NCBI GenBank assembly: GCA_014802105.1
Contig: JAAVCX010000008.1
Span: forward strand, 6,343 to 70,342
Length of the DNA: 64,000 bases
Direction of reading: 5' to 3'
Source: Bacteroides sp.
GTDB taxonomy: Bacteria; Bacteroidota; Bacteroidia; Bacteroidales; Muribaculaceae
Position 1 is the first letter of the stretch, and every line of letters starts with the position of its first letter. The notes below the pieces were generated by a model. That model was given only the letters and a program-made list of their open reading frames with translations. It made no database searches and was not told the DNA's origin. Positions 34,552 through 44,321 of this stretch are shown here, piece after piece. Made by a program: the position numbers and the translations under genes.

Positions 34552-35310
34552 TTACCGTTTGTGCCGCAGACGTCGCGCGGCAAGGTAGGCTGAGTGTTCG
34601 GCCCGATACTCCTCGCGGGCGAGGCGACGGCCCACACTTCCCTCAAACATTCCTCCCCGTCCTACATAGATATCCCAGAAAGCTTTCACACCCTTGATCA
34701 GAGGGGTGAGGGCCCCTATATCCTCGTTGCCGGCCGCAAGCACGCGGGCCTTGATCGAGGCATGACTTTCCATCAGCCTGGTGAACTGCTCGGGCGTATC
34801 GCAACGGTAATGGAGTATATCGCCGTCGAGCAGACAGGGTTTCACCGAGTCGCGGAAGATCACTTTCTCGGCCACATCGCGCAGGTTCCAGGCTGCATAG
34901 CGTTTGTCGAAAAGACGTATCTGACGGTCGGGATACCATCCGCAATGCTTCACGGGATAGCCGCAATAGAAGTTGAGACGGGCCATCTCGTAGACACGGT
35001 GGGTCATTCCCTCCTCCTTGAGCCTGAGCAGGCTTGAGCGCAGGGCCGGCGAGAGCACTTCGTCGGCATCGAGCGCGAGCACAAAGCGGTGGGTGGTCAG
35101 CGAAGTGGCATATTGCCGCTGTGCGCCATATCCGTCAAAGGGGCGCATGGTCACCTTGCACCCCATCTGGCGACATATCTCGGGAGTGAGATCGGTCGAG
35201 CCCGAGTCGACCACGATGATCTCGTCGGCCACATCGCGCAGCGACTCCAGACACGCTCTGATGCGTGCCTCCTCGTTGAGTGAGATGATGGTGGCTGAAA
35301 TCTTTTCCAT
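34552..35310 (-). CDS. Glycosyltransferase family 2 (WaaE-like)
   Basis: A GT-A fold transferase of 252 residues. The N-terminus SATIISLNEEARIRACLES and DEIIVVDSGSTD are donor-binding, and VLALDADEVLSP holds the metal-binding acidic motif. The middle segment KRYAAWNLRDVAEKV resembles lipopolysaccharide-core glucosyltransferases of the KdtX/WaaE group. The likely role is glycan addition to lipid A core or another envelope glycan; the acceptor cannot be read from sequence. It lies convergent to trmD with a 28-base gap. Confidence 0.85.
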   Translation of the reverse strand: MEKISATIISLNEEARIRACLESLRDVADEIIVVDSGSTDLTPEICRQMGCKVTMRPFDGYGAQRQYATSLTTHRFVLALDADEVLSPALRSSLLRLKEEGMTHRVYEMARLNFYCGYPVKHCGWYPDRQIRLFDKRYAAWNLRDVAEKVIFRDSVKPCLLDGDILHYRCDTPEQFTRLMESHASIKARVLAAGNEDIGALTPLIKGVKAFWDIYVGRGGMFEGSVGRRLAREEYRAEHSAYLAARRLRHKR

Positions 35311-35392
35311 GGGCTATGAAGTTGACGGGCTCGCGTCTCTCCGGCAAATATAGTGAATAAATCGGCTTTAAAGTAACGATTACAAAAAAAGT

Positions 35393-36568
35393 TTACTTGG
35401 CCGGGGGAGTTGACGATCGGCGGGGCCTGGCTGAGTTGATTTTTCTCAGGAAGGCACCGGCCTGCTCGAGAGAACTGCCACGGTAGCGCACGGTGCCCGT
35501 CGAGTCGGCTATAATATAATAAGGAGTGCGCGGCACAGCCAGTCGCCTCATGCGGGTGCTCGCTACTCCTCCGGGCGACCAGGCCTGGATCCATTCGGGA
35601 GCTTTACCTTTGCCTGAGTCGGTCTTGAGGGCAGGGGCCTTCGTTTTCGCGGAGTCTGTCGAGTCGGGGCTGACGCTGTCGGCCGGCAGTGTCAGGGGTG
35701 CGGTAGCCGCTACGGCCGAGTCGGGAGCGATATTTCTGCGCCAGGTAGCCGAGTCGGGGTCTACCGAGATCTCCATCATCATGAAGCGTCGGCGAGGCAG
35801 GTCGCGACGCAGGGCTTTGAGTTCGGCCGTGAGGCTGTCGGGTTTGACACCTTCGGTGAAGGCGAGGAGGGCAAAACCTTGCAGGCCGGGTGTGTAGCGT
35901 GCAAAGGTGTCGCGCGCATAGTTCATGGTAAACATTCTCATGTCGCGTCGTGCTCCGGGGCTCACTTGCTCGCCAAGCCCCGAGGCCCATGAGCCTGTGA
36001 GCAGACGCGGGCGCGCCTCGGGCTCGATCGAGCTCAGCAGCGAGTCGGCCGACAGTTCATAACCGTCGGTGATGAATTTATTGACCATCAGCATAGTCGA
36101 GGCTATTGATGAGGGGTTGTCCTTTACAAACGAGGCGATGAGGCGGTTGACGGTAGCCGGCGAGCCGTGGCGTAGCAACGAGTCATGCTCTACCACAAAG
36201 GCGGTGTAATCTCTCGAGGCGCTCTGACCCTCGACTTTGAGCGAGCGGGGGACGCCAAGCTCCATGGTCACACGGGCTTTCTCGCCGTTTTTCATCACCA
36301 GTGTCGCTATCAGTGAGCCGTCGATGGTGAAGATGTCGACAGGGGTTGGCACTGACGAGTTGCCGTGAAGTTCCACCTTGCCATCCTTGGGGTGATGGGA
36401 GGTGTGGCTCAGGCCGCGGTCGGTGGCATAGACCATTTCCACCCCGTGGTCGCCGAGCCCGTCGATCTCACAGGTGACGGTGAAGCCCTCGTCTCCTCCA
36501 CACGAGACCGTCCATAGCCCCGTGGCCGACAGGACGAGCGTGGCGGCTATCCTGGCAAAATTCCTCAT
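35393..36568 (-). CDS. DUF4369-like lipoprotein with a degenerate thioredoxin-like domain
   Basis: A 391-residue protein with a lipobox-like signal (WTVSCGG, cysteine at 23). Residues 25-115 resemble the DUF4369 beta domain that precedes TlpA-type thiol reductases. The C-terminal half has the order of a TlpA domain (GFALLAFTEG..., FMMMEISVDPDSATWRRNI, WIQAWSPGG, TPYYIIADSTGTVRYRG) but has no CxxC at the expected place, and a proline-rich insertion interrupts it (residues about 285-330). It is probably not an active disulfide reductase. Its orientation is opposite to the next gene, sharing a divergent promoter region. Confidence 0.75.
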   Translation of the reverse strand: MRNFARIAATLVLSATGLWTVSCGGDEGFTVTCEIDGLGDHGVEMVYATDRGLSHTSHHPKDGKVELHGNSSVPTPVDIFTIDGSLIATLVMKNGEKARVTMELGVPRSLKVEGQSASRDYTAFVVEHDSLLRHGSPATVNRLIASFVKDNPSSIASTMLMVNKFITDGYELSADSLLSSIEPEARPRLLTGSWASGLGEQVSPGARRDMRMFTMNYARDTFARYTPGLQGFALLAFTEGVKPDSLTAELKALRRDLPRRRFMMMEISVDPDSATWRRNIAPDSAVAATAPLTLPADSVSPDSTDSAKTKAPALKTDSGKGKAPEWIQAWSPGGVASTRMRRLAVPRTPYYIIADSTGTVRYRGSSLEQAGAFLRKINSARPRRSSTPPAK

Positions 36569-36674
36569 ATCTTACTGCTTTAGTCTTTTATTTGGCGGCG
36601 AGGCTGTGTCTCCGATACATCCTCACTCAGCGATGTTTTATAATTAATGACGACAAAAATAGTGAAAAAATCCT

Positions 36675-36682
36675 TACTTTTG
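36675..36682 (+). promoter_or_regulatory. Candidate -7 element for the phospholipase gene
   Basis: TACTTTTG lies 31 bases before the ATG at 36714 and matches TAnnTTTG. Confidence 0.5.
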
Positions 36683-36713
36683 CCTCATAAAACTCTGCCT
36701 TTATAAAATAGCC

Positions 36714-37553
36714 ATGCAAAAGACCTTAATTCTAATTACATTTCTGCTGTTCGGAGCCCTCTGTGGCAACTCCCAGATCGTAAATGTCGTGGAGGATGAT
36801 CCGGTAGATGCCGACAGCATACGCCGGGCTTTTGACTCGGGCCCTTATTTTGGTCTGTATAAGGACAATTATTTCATCTTCGGCACTCCCGTAGGGCAGA
36901 AGATCACCCGTCATAACTCCAATATCAAGTTTCAGATCTCGATAGCCCAGCGACTGACACGATCTACTCTGCCCTGGGGCACTTATCTGTTTCTGTTCTA
37001 TACCCAGAAGTGTTTCTGGAACATCCTCGAAAACTCCATGCCCATGACCGATCTGAACTTCAATCCAGGAGTGGGACTGACCAAGCCGTTGTTTGTCAGA
37101 GGGCGATATGTTGGCAAGATCAACCTCATAGCCGAGCACGAGAGCAACGGCAAGGACGGCACGGCTTCCCGCTCCTGGAACCGTATCACCCTCGGAGGCA
37201 GCATCATGATCGATCCGCGCTTCACTGTCCACGGCAAGGCTTGGATACCTATCATCGACGGCATGGAAAACAAGGATATTCTCGATTATTGTGGCATCTA
37301 TCAGGTAGGAGCTCAGTATATGTCGCTCAACGAGCGCTTCGGTCTATCGGCAACCCTGGTCAAACGCAAGGGCTGGAAGATGAACTACAACACCATCATC
37401 GAGCTCAATTACAGAATTTTCAGCCGCGACAATCAGTACCTGTTCTTCCAGTATTACAACGGCTATGGCGAGGGTCTCCTTGCCTTCAAGGAGTTTCACT
37501 CCATGGCCCGCGTCGGCTTTGTCATCAAGCCGCGATTGTTCAGCGACTTCTGA
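36714..37553 (+). CDS. Outer-membrane phospholipase A1-like protein
   Basis: OMPLA enzymes are 12-strand outer-membrane barrels that hydrolyse phospholipids. The signal peptide is TLILITFLLFGALCGNSQ. Catalytic features are visible: YTQKCFWN, EHESNGKDG (His and Ser of the H-x-S-N-G motif) and SRSWNR with the asparagine, then GYGEGLL near the C-terminus. The protein ends in a phenylalanine, as barrels usually do. The length of 279 residues is normal. It acts in membrane lipid turnover; activity is inferred from the intact triad. Confidence 0.88.
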   Translation: MQKTLILITFLLFGALCGNSQIVNVVEDDPVDADSIRRAFDSGPYFGLYKDNYFIFGTPVGQKITRHNSNIKFQISIAQRLTRSTLPWGTYLFLFYTQKCFWNILENSMPMTDLNFNPGVGLTKPLFVRGRYVGKINLIAEHESNGKDGTASRSWNRITLGGSIMIDPRFTVHGKAWIPIIDGMENKDILDYCGIYQVGAQYMSLNERFGLSATLVKRKGWKMNYNTIIELNYRIFSRDNQYLFFQYYNGYGEGLLAFKEFHSMARVGFVIKPRLFSDF

Positions 37554-37711
37554 GAGACCCCTTCGACGCTTATGCTAAACGATCCCCGGAACAACCTCAG
37601 ACTGTTAGTTTGTAATAAGTTTAACCCGGTGCATATTAAATGCGATTTTCTCGCGTTGTAGATAAAAAAGAAACAAGAGGCCCGGACTCCCGGCCCGAGC
37701 CTCTCAGATAT

Positions 37712-38941
37712 ATGAAGATACTCGAAATTAACGCGTTCTACTATCCGCGCGGAGGGTCGGAGACCGTCTTCTTCAATACTTCGGAGTTGCTCAGGCGTCA
37801 CGGACACGAGGTGATACCTTTCGCTCTGAAATGGGACGAAAATCTGCCCAGCCCTTACAGCCGGTATTTCCCCGAGTCAAAAGACTCCCGCTCGGGACTC
37901 ATGCGTGTGCCCGGCAATATAGTCAGCTATTTCTATCATTTCGACGCGGCGTCACGGCTTCAGCAACTGATCGACGCCGAGCACCCCGATCTGGCTCAGA
38001 TACATCTGATATGGGGCCAGTTGTCCCCATCGATACTCAAAGTGTTGCGCCGCAACGGCATCCCGGCCGTGCTGACGGCCCACGATTACCGGCTGGTGTG
38101 TCCCGACTTCCTGTTCCGCGACAGTCAGGGGCGTGTCTGTGAGGAGTGTCAGGGACGGAAATTCTGGAAATGTGTGGCCAACCGCTGTTGCCGCGGCAGC
38201 CGGGCTCTCAGCCTCATGATGGCGGCCGAGCAGTATACGCGCAACCTGCTGTTTCATCCGGCCGGGATGCTCGACGGTCTGATTTACGTCAGCGATTTCT
38301 CGCGAGAGATACATCAGCGCTACATGCCCCGGCTCAAAGAGGTGCCCGACCTGCGTCTCTACAACACGGCGCCCTCCATCGCCGCCGAGCCTTCGGCCTC
38401 TGAGGATTACTATCTATATTTCGGCCGACTCTCGGCCGAGAAGGGAGTGGCTACACTGCTCGAGGCGGCAGCCTCACTGCCCGAGGTCAACTTCAGGATT
38501 GCCGGCAGCGGCCCGCTCGAACAGGAGCTTAAGGCTACAAGCGAGCGACTCCGGCTGACCAACGTGGAGTTTGTAGGATTTAAAAAAGGGGAGGCACTGC
38601 GTCGGCTCGTGGCCGGCGCGCGCATGGTGATAGTCCCCTCGGAGTGTTACGAGAATAATCCCCTGTCGGTGGTCGAGGCCTATTCGGCCGGAGTCCCTGT
38701 GATAGGAGCCTCGATAGGCGGCATCCCCGAGATCATCCGGGAGGGTCAGACCGGTTTCACGTTTACTGTCGGAGATGCCTCCGCGCTCGCCGCGACAGTG
38801 GCCAAGGCCGAGGCTCTGTCGCCCGAGGAGCTCACTGCAATGCGTCGGGAGGCTCTCGACTTTGCCCGCGCCAACTTTGACTCCGAGCGCTACTACGACT
38901 CCCTGATAGCTTTTTTCAGAAGCCTGACGGCAAAAAAATGA
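37712..38941 (+). CDS. GT4-family glycosyltransferase
   Basis: The start at ATG 37712 (MKILEINAFYYPRGGSETVF) is chosen because the longer frame adds charged residues not typical of the family. The GT-B fold is clear: the N-terminal acceptor domain has a cysteine-rich stretch (CPDF, CEECQ, KC, RCC) seen in a subgroup of GT4 enzymes, and the C-terminal domain has RLSAEKGVATLLEA, FRIAGSGPLE and the E-x7-E motif ECYENNPLSVVEAYSAG. It probably builds a surface polysaccharide. It is 409 residues long, followed by an acyltransferase 30 bases later. Confidence 0.9.
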   Translation: MKILEINAFYYPRGGSETVFFNTSELLRRHGHEVIPFALKWDENLPSPYSRYFPESKDSRSGLMRVPGNIVSYFYHFDAASRLQQLIDAEHPDLAQIHLIWGQLSPSILKVLRRNGIPAVLTAHDYRLVCPDFLFRDSQGRVCEECQGRKFWKCVANRCCRGSRALSLMMAAEQYTRNLLFHPAGMLDGLIYVSDFSREIHQRYMPRLKEVPDLRLYNTAPSIAAEPSASEDYYLYFGRLSAEKGVATLLEAAASLPEVNFRIAGSGPLEQELKATSERLRLTNVEFVGFKKGEALRRLVAGARMVIVPSECYENNPLSVVEAYSAGVPVIGASIGGIPEIIREGQTGFTFTVGDASALAATVAKAEALSPEELTAMRREALDFARANFDSERYYDSLIAFFRSLTAKK

Positions 38942-38971
38942 GATGTCTCCCCCGGGAGAATCGGCTCAAGT

Positions 38972-39991
38972 ATGAAAACGACAGCGAGATACAACACGAT
39001 AGATATAGCCAAGGCCATCGCCATAGTCCTCGTGGCTATCGGACATTTCGATGTCGAGCCGATGCCTGAGTTTTACCAAGGGCTCGACAAGGTTATCTAT
39101 ACGTTCCACATGCCTCTCTTCTTGTTTGTGAGCGGATTTCTTTGTGTGGCCACATGGAAGCCGTTGAAGTATGGCGAGTTTCTGTTGAAGAAATTCAAGC
39201 GTCTGATGATCCCCTACTTTGTCACCTCGGTGATAATCATTAGCATCAAACTGCTCACTCAATCATTCATGCCGGTCGACAATCCCGTCTCGGCCGTCGA
39301 CTATATCGCTATGCTGTGGTTGCCCGAAGCCGGCTTTTTCCTGTGGTTTGTGTATGCGCTCTGGTGGATGATGGTGATTATCCCCTTTTTCAATACTCCG
39401 GCCAGGAGGCTGGTTCTGTGGGTATTAAGTCTGCCAGCCTATTTCTATTACGGTTATGTGACAGATCTTTTCTGTCTGACTCAGACGGCTCGTATGGGGA
39501 TATTCTTTGTGTCGGGAGCCGTGATTTATGATATATTTGACAGGTTGCCTCTCGTCAAGACTCTGTGTGGAGTCTCGGCGGTGTTGTTCATACCTCTGGC
39601 GGTCGCTTCATTGCAGGGGGCGACGGAGACCGGTGGTTTTCAGGCCGATACCCTCGGGCTGATTACGGCATTTGCAGGTATAGGATTTGCGATAGCCGTG
39701 TCATACGCGATCGAGACCCGTTGCGCCACCCATGTGAGACGGCCGCTCTATCGGCTTGCGGGAGCTTCATATATCGTCTATCTTTTCCACACTACTTTCA
39801 TGGGATTTGCCAAGGGGGTGTTGTCAAAGCTCGGATACTTCGCCGGGTCAGACCTGATGATGCGCTACACTCTTGCCGAGTTGCTTGTCCCCGGAGTAGC
39901 CGGAGTGGTGGTGCCCTATCTGTTATATCGTTATCTGCTTGTGAGACACCCGCTGACACGATCGCTTTTCGGCCTTCAGAAAGGGAAATGA
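38972..39991 (+). CDS. Membrane acyltransferase 3 (OafA/NodX-like)
   Basis: The 339-residue protein has about ten membrane segments. The N-terminal NTIDIAKAIAIVLVAIGHF provides the usual D-I-A-K and catalytic histidine region, and FHMPLFLFVSGFL is the second family landmark. These enzymes O-acetylate or O-succinylate polysaccharides at the membrane. Its location after a GT4 transferase suggests modification of the same surface glycan. The donor and acceptor are unknown. Confidence 0.88.
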   Translation: MKTTARYNTIDIAKAIAIVLVAIGHFDVEPMPEFYQGLDKVIYTFHMPLFLFVSGFLCVATWKPLKYGEFLLKKFKRLMIPYFVTSVIIISIKLLTQSFMPVDNPVSAVDYIAMLWLPEAGFFLWFVYALWWMMVIIPFFNTPARRLVLWVLSLPAYFYYGYVTDLFCLTQTARMGIFFVSGAVIYDIFDRLPLVKTLCGVSAVLFIPLAVASLQGATETGGFQADTLGLITAFAGIGFAIAVSYAIETRCATHVRRPLYRLAGASYIVYLFHTTFMGFAKGVLSKLGYFAGSDLMMRYTLAELLVPGVAGVVVPYLLYRYLLVRHPLTRSLFGLQKGK

Positions 39992-40066
39992 GCCCCTTGG
40001 GTCACCCTCCCCGATATTTGTAGCTGACAGGTTGACTTGCCTATTGCGTAAGTAAAAGTTTTTCAA

Positions 40067-40074
40067 TACATTTG
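40067..40074 (+). promoter_or_regulatory. Candidate promoter of the pectin enzyme gene
   Basis: TACATTTG matches TAnnTTTG; a TTGC at 40043-40046 gives a spacing of about 20. The expected transcript start (near 40081) lies before both candidate start codons (40090, 40105). Confidence 0.6.
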
Positions 40075-40104
40075 CAACCTGTAAACACTATGCAAACCGA
40101 TACT

Positions 40105-43100
40105 ATGAAGAAACTTTTCACTTTGCTTGCCGTAGTCCTCGGCGTGTGGGGTAACAGTGCCCGGGCCCAGATGGACGGCTCGCTCGACCCCGCGAGCGTG
40201 GTAGAGTCGTGGAGCGACTCATCTACTTATCCGCGCATCATCGACATCAATTTCTCCGACACCTCCTGGCCCGACACCTGGGGCGACTCAGGCACCGGCA
40301 TACAGTGTCCCGAGTATGCCTCGGGCCGATATGTCAACGCTGTGCTGTCGGTGCCCGTGGTGGCCGACGGTGGCTCGGCATCGCTGACCTATCCGGTGAT
40401 ATTCCACAACTGTATCTTTGCCAACAAGGAGTCAAATAAAGGTACGGCCGGTGTCACGGCCGCTTTCGCCCGACAGTTTTTCGAGGGACAGAAAGCCACC
40501 AACTATAATGACTGGACTGTCAAAGGTCACACCACCTATCTCGAGGACAACATCCTCCTGGGCAGTAACAATAAGCCTGTCGCCGGCGAGGCCGGCTTCG
40601 TGCAGATGTGTCGCGGAGCGGCTGTCGACGGCAATAGTGTCCATGGATGGATGGAGATCGACCATATCCCATACGTCGATCGCATCCAGTGGTCATGGTC
40701 GTCGACCTCGTGGGGCCGAGGCATCAAGTGTGATGTCAAGATCGGCGACGGCGAGTGGACACCACTGGTGTGGATGGGCTCTGAAAAGCAGAAACAGGGC
40801 TGGACTCTCTTCTCTGACCAGGGCTACATGATGGAAAATGTCATCGACGCCTCGGATGTGTCGCTCAGATGGAGAGTGTGGGACGGCGACGGCAAGAACG
40901 GTGCCGAGGATCAGGTGCAGACCGCTCCGTTCGACTGGCAGGCCATCGATCCCAAGGCTCAGAAGCAGGCTCCCCGTGTCCACAAACTCAAGATCTACGG
41001 CAAGCCCGTCACCTCGGCTCAGGCCGACTTTGCCCGCTCAAACCCCGTGTCTGATCCCGGCGAGCTGAGCGATCTCTCCAAGTTTGGCTTCTCCGAGACT
41101 ACCCGACAGCCGGCCCCCGACAAGGATGCCCCCGTGGTGCTCCTGATGGTCGACCCCGACGGCAACGGTGACTACACCACCGTGCAGGCCGCTATCGACG
41201 CTGTCCCCTCGGGCTCGCGCGGTATCATCTATATAGCTCCCGGTGTCTATGACGAGAATATCTATGCAGGCACCAAGGACGCTCACGACAAGTTTATCTC
41301 CCTCATAGGCGCCGGAGTCGACAAGACCATTCTCACTTCGGGAGTCTCGCGTGGCGACGGCTCCCTGAGCTATCTCGATTGTGCGGCGCTCAATGTGTTT
41401 ACCCCCTGCTTCTATGCCGAGAACCTCACCATACGCAACACCTCGGGCAATGTGGGCCAGGCTGAGGCGCTCTATACCGGCGCCGACGCCCATATCTTCC
41501 GCAACTGCCGTCTCGCCGGCTTCCAGGACACCTATAAGGCCAATGTAGGCTCGCGCGGTTATTTCACCGGCTGTCTCATCGAGGGAGGCACTGACTTTAT
41601 CTATGACGGCGGTCTCGAGTGGTTTGACGACTGCGAGATCCGTGTGCTCAACGGTGGCAGCTATCTCACCGCTCCCGCCGAGAGCTCCAGGCCTATGACA
41701 CGTGTACTGTATCCCTCGCTCGGGGCTGATGTCTTCTATCCCGGCCTCTTCTTCCGCTCCTGCCGTCTGACGGCCGAGGAGGGCTATCCTGCCGGCAAGT
41801 GCTATCTGGGTCGTCCCTGGAAGGAAACCTGTGGAGCTATGTTCCTGAAATGTATACTCGGTGCCCATATCGCTCCCGCGGGTTGGGCTGCCTGGAGCGG
41901 AGCCGAGGCCAAGGCTTCGCTGATGGAGTATCGCAATATCAATCCCGACGGATCGCTTGCCGATGTCTCGGGTCGCGCTTCGTTCTCGCGCCAGGCTTCC
42001 GAGGAGGAGGTCGAGGCTTATATCACTCCCGAGTTTCTCTTCGACCTTGCCTCTGAGGTAGAGTTTGACTATGCCGCCCGTCTGCGAGGCGTGGCTGCTC
42101 CCGGCGGATTTTCGGTCTCGGCCTCGGCCATTACCTGGGAGCCTGTCGAGGGAGCCGCCGGCTATCTCGTCATGGCTGATGACAAGGTGATAGGCTTCAC
42201 GCCCTCACCCTCGCAGCCTGTTACCGACACTATGGACGGAGCCGTGATCAGTGTCAAGGCTGTCTCGGCTACGGGAGTGACGTCGTCGGCCGTGAGCGTT
42301 TCCTCGGCCTTGCAGACTCTCGCTTTCCCGAGTGCCGAGGGTTTTGGCAAGTATGCCACCGGCGGCCGAGGCGGTAAGGTGGTCAAGGTCACCTCGCTTG
42401 CCGACGACGGTTCGGAAGGCACCCTGCGCTGGGCTTTCAATCAGCATCGCGGTGAGCCTATCACGATAGTCTTTGAGATAGGCGGACGCATAGATCTCGT
42501 CTCCGAGCTCCGCGTCAACCGCTCTGACTGGACTCTGGCCGGACAGACCGCTCCGGGCGACGGTATACTCATAGCCCGTAATAAAGTTAACCTCGGAGGT
42601 TCCCAGAATTTCATAGTGCGCAACGTGCGTTTCCGTTCGGGAGCCAAGGATATGGCCGGCAATGTGTTGACCGATAACGCTTGCGGAGCCGAGAACTGTG
42701 CCAACTTCATCTTTGATCACTGCTCGTTCGGATGGTCGGTCGAGGAGAATATGAACACTGCCGACTCCCACTTCCTCACCGTGCAGTATAGCATAGTCCA
42801 CGAGGGCCTCTATAACGCCGGCCACTCCAAGGGAGCGCGCGGCTATGGGTGCCAGTGGGGTGGGTCGCCCGCTACCTACCATCACAACCTCCTGGCCCAC
42901 AATAACTCCCGTTCGTGTCGCTTCAACGGCGCCCGCGGCGAGGACAATGTGGTATTTATCGAGTATATCAATAATGTGAACTACAACTACGGCAAGGGCG
43001 GATGTTACGGTGGTGAGAACACTGCCGCCATCAGCGACTACGACGGTCTCAACTCGGCCCACGAGTGTAACTTTATAGGCAACTATTACAAGCCCGGCCC

Positions 43101-43983
43101 CATATCCTCCAAGACCGAGGTCACCTTTGTAAACTCGAGCTATGCCCGTGAGGGTGCCACCTCCTGGGCTCCGGCCAAGTGGTATCTCGAGGGCAATAAA
43201 GCCGAGGGTTTCGCCACCGCCACCGCCGACAACTGGAAAGCCATGAAGGCCGAGACTTACAGCCTCGCCCAGATCAAGGCTGCCGAACGCATCGTCACGG
43301 CTACCCCCTGGCATCGCCACACAGTGGCCGGAGCCGAGGGTCAGTATCTGCCTGAGAGATATATGATCGAGAAGTATGAGACAGCCGATCAGGCCCTGGC
43401 GACAGTGCTCGACAAGGCCGGTACAGTAAAGCGCGATCTCACCGAGACCCGAGTGATCTCAGACGTGCGTTCAGGCTCAGCCTCCAAGGCCGGCGCAACC
43501 CTCGGAAACGGCATTATTGACTCTGAGAATGATGCCGAGGGCTTCTTCAACTACACTACCGACTACACCGTGCCTGTCGATACCGACGGTGACGGTATGC
43601 CCGACGAGTGGGAGAGTGCCCACGGTCTCAACCCCGACAGTGCCGACGACCGCAACCTTGTCAACGCCGAGGGTTACACTGCCCTCGAGGCCTACCTCAA
43701 CTCGCTCATGGGCGAGAAGACCGACGACGGTTTCAAGAGCGGAATAAGCAACATCGAAGCCCCGGCCACCTCTATCACTTATGACCGCGCTACTTCAACC
43801 CTCTCGGTAGGCCCCGAAGCAGTCGGAGCTCACGTCGCCGTCTATGGCACCGATGGACGCCTCGTCTACTCAGGCACCTTGACTGCACCCTCCGTCTCGC
43901 TCTCATCGCTCCCCGAGGCTATCTACCTCGTGCGGGTAGGCTCCCCCTCCCTCACTCCCCGCGTAGTCAAGATCCTCCGCTGA
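40105..43983 (+). CDS. Pectin methylesterase (CE8) and pectate lyase (PL1-like) fusion with a type IX sorting tail
   Basis: This multidomain secreted enzyme (1,292 residues) begins MKKLFTLLAVVLGVWGNSARA, a signal peptide; ATG 40090 is an alternative start. Residues about 20-330 are a beta-rich N-terminal domain of unknown role. CE8 spans about 340-660, with GQAEALYTGAD, GFQDTYKA (acid-base Asp), GGTDFIYDGG (nucleophile Asp) and YLGRPW. After a fibronectin-like link (670-735), a pectate-lyase-like beta-helix spans about 741-1110 (FPSAEGFGKYATGGRGG, FDHCSFGWS, CRFNGARG). DTDGDGMPDEWE near 1158 resembles a calcium-binding segment. The tail NIEAPATS...YLVRVGSPSLTPRVVKILR resembles a type A sorting signal. 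It would demethylate and cleave pectin at the cell surface. Confidence 0.88.
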   Translation: MKKLFTLLAVVLGVWGNSARAQMDGSLDPASVVESWSDSSTYPRIIDINFSDTSWPDTWGDSGTGIQCPEYASGRYVNAVLSVPVVADGGSASLTYPVIFHNCIFANKESNKGTAGVTAAFARQFFEGQKATNYNDWTVKGHTTYLEDNILLGSNNKPVAGEAGFVQMCRGAAVDGNSVHGWMEIDHIPYVDRIQWSWSSTSWGRGIKCDVKIGDGEWTPLVWMGSEKQKQGWTLFSDQGYMMENVIDASDVSLRWRVWDGDGKNGAEDQVQTAPFDWQAIDPKAQKQAPRVHKLKIYGKPVTSAQADFARSNPVSDPGELSDLSKFGFSETTRQPAPDKDAPVVLLMVDPDGNGDYTTVQAAIDAVPSGSRGIIYIAPGVYDENIYAGTKDAHDKFISLIGAGVDKTILTSGVSRGDGSLSYLDCAALNVFTPCFYAENLTIRNTSGNVGQAEALYTGADAHIFRNCRLAGFQDTYKANVGSRGYFTGCLIEGGTDFIYDGGLEWFDDCEIRVLNGGSYLTAPAESSRPMTRVLYPSLGADVFYPGLFFRSCRLTAEEGYPAGKCYLGRPWKETCGAMFLKCILGAHIAPAGWAAWSGAEAKASLMEYRNINPDGSLADVSGRASFSRQASEEEVEAYITPEFLFDLASEVEFDYAARLRGVAAPGGFSVSASAITWEPVEGAAGYLVMADDKVIGFTPSPSQPVTDTMDGAVISVKAVSATGVTSSAVSVSSALQTLAFPSAEGFGKYATGGRGGKVVKVTSLADDGSEGTLRWAFNQHRGEPITIVFEIGGRIDLVSELRVNRSDWTLAGQTAPGDGILIARNKVNLGGSQNFIVRNVRFRSGAKDMAGNVLTDNACGAENCANFIFDHCSFGWSVEENMNTADSHFLTVQYSIVHEGLYNAGHSKGARGYGCQWGGSPATYHHNLLAHNNSRSCRFNGARGEDNVVFIEYINNVNYNYGKGGCYGGENTAAISDYDGLNSAHECNFIGNYYKPGPISSKTEVTFVNSSYAREGATSWAPAKWYLEGNKAEGFATATADNWKAMKAETYSLAQIKAAERIVTATPWHRHTVAGAEGQYLPERYMIEKYETADQALATVLDKAGTVKRDLTETRVISDVRSGSASKAGATLGNGIIDSENDAEGFFNYTTDYTVPVDTDGDGMPDEWESAHGLNPDSADDRNLVNAEGYTALEAYLNSLMGEKTDDGFKSGISNIEAPATSITYDRATSTLSVGPEAVGAHVAVYGTDGRLVYSGTLTAPSVSLSSLPEAIYLVRVGSPSLTPRVVKILR

Positions 43984-44041
43984 TCCGTCGCTATCATCGG
44001 TCTCAAAATGATGAAATGACGACCGAAATCCCGATATAATT

Positions 44042-44106
44042 GAGTCGCGGAGCGACGATATTGTGATAAATAACCCTCACAACATCGTCGTTCCGCGACT
44101 CTTTTT
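44042..44106 (+). terminator. Strong rho-independent terminator
   Basis: A 25-bp stem (44042-44066 with 44077-44101, two non-Watson-Crick positions) with a 10-base loop, followed by TTTTT. It terminates the pectin enzyme gene. The rest of the 338-base gap to 44322 holds no gene I can see. Confidence 0.9.
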
Positions 44107-44290
44107 CAGCAATCGTTCACTTAAATAGTTATGTAAAGGAGGGTTTCCCCTTCGACGACACAATCACCTCGGCCGAGCGCCCACCCACCCGTAGACCCAT
44201 CCCCACACGGGCTTTGAGCCGGAGGGTTGATTGAAAAAATTTTCATATTTTTTTATAGAGTCAAGGTCGGGAGAATACATCGAAAAACTG

Positions 44291-44298
44291 TAACTTTG
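44291..44298 (+). promoter_or_regulatory. Candidate -7 element before the 44322 gene
   Basis: TAACTTTG, an exact TAnnTTTG match, 24 bases before the ATG at 44322. It overlaps the GTG at 44298, which rules that codon out as a start. Confidence 0.7.
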
Positions 44299-44321
44299 TG
44301 CGATATTTCGATACTATTCCA

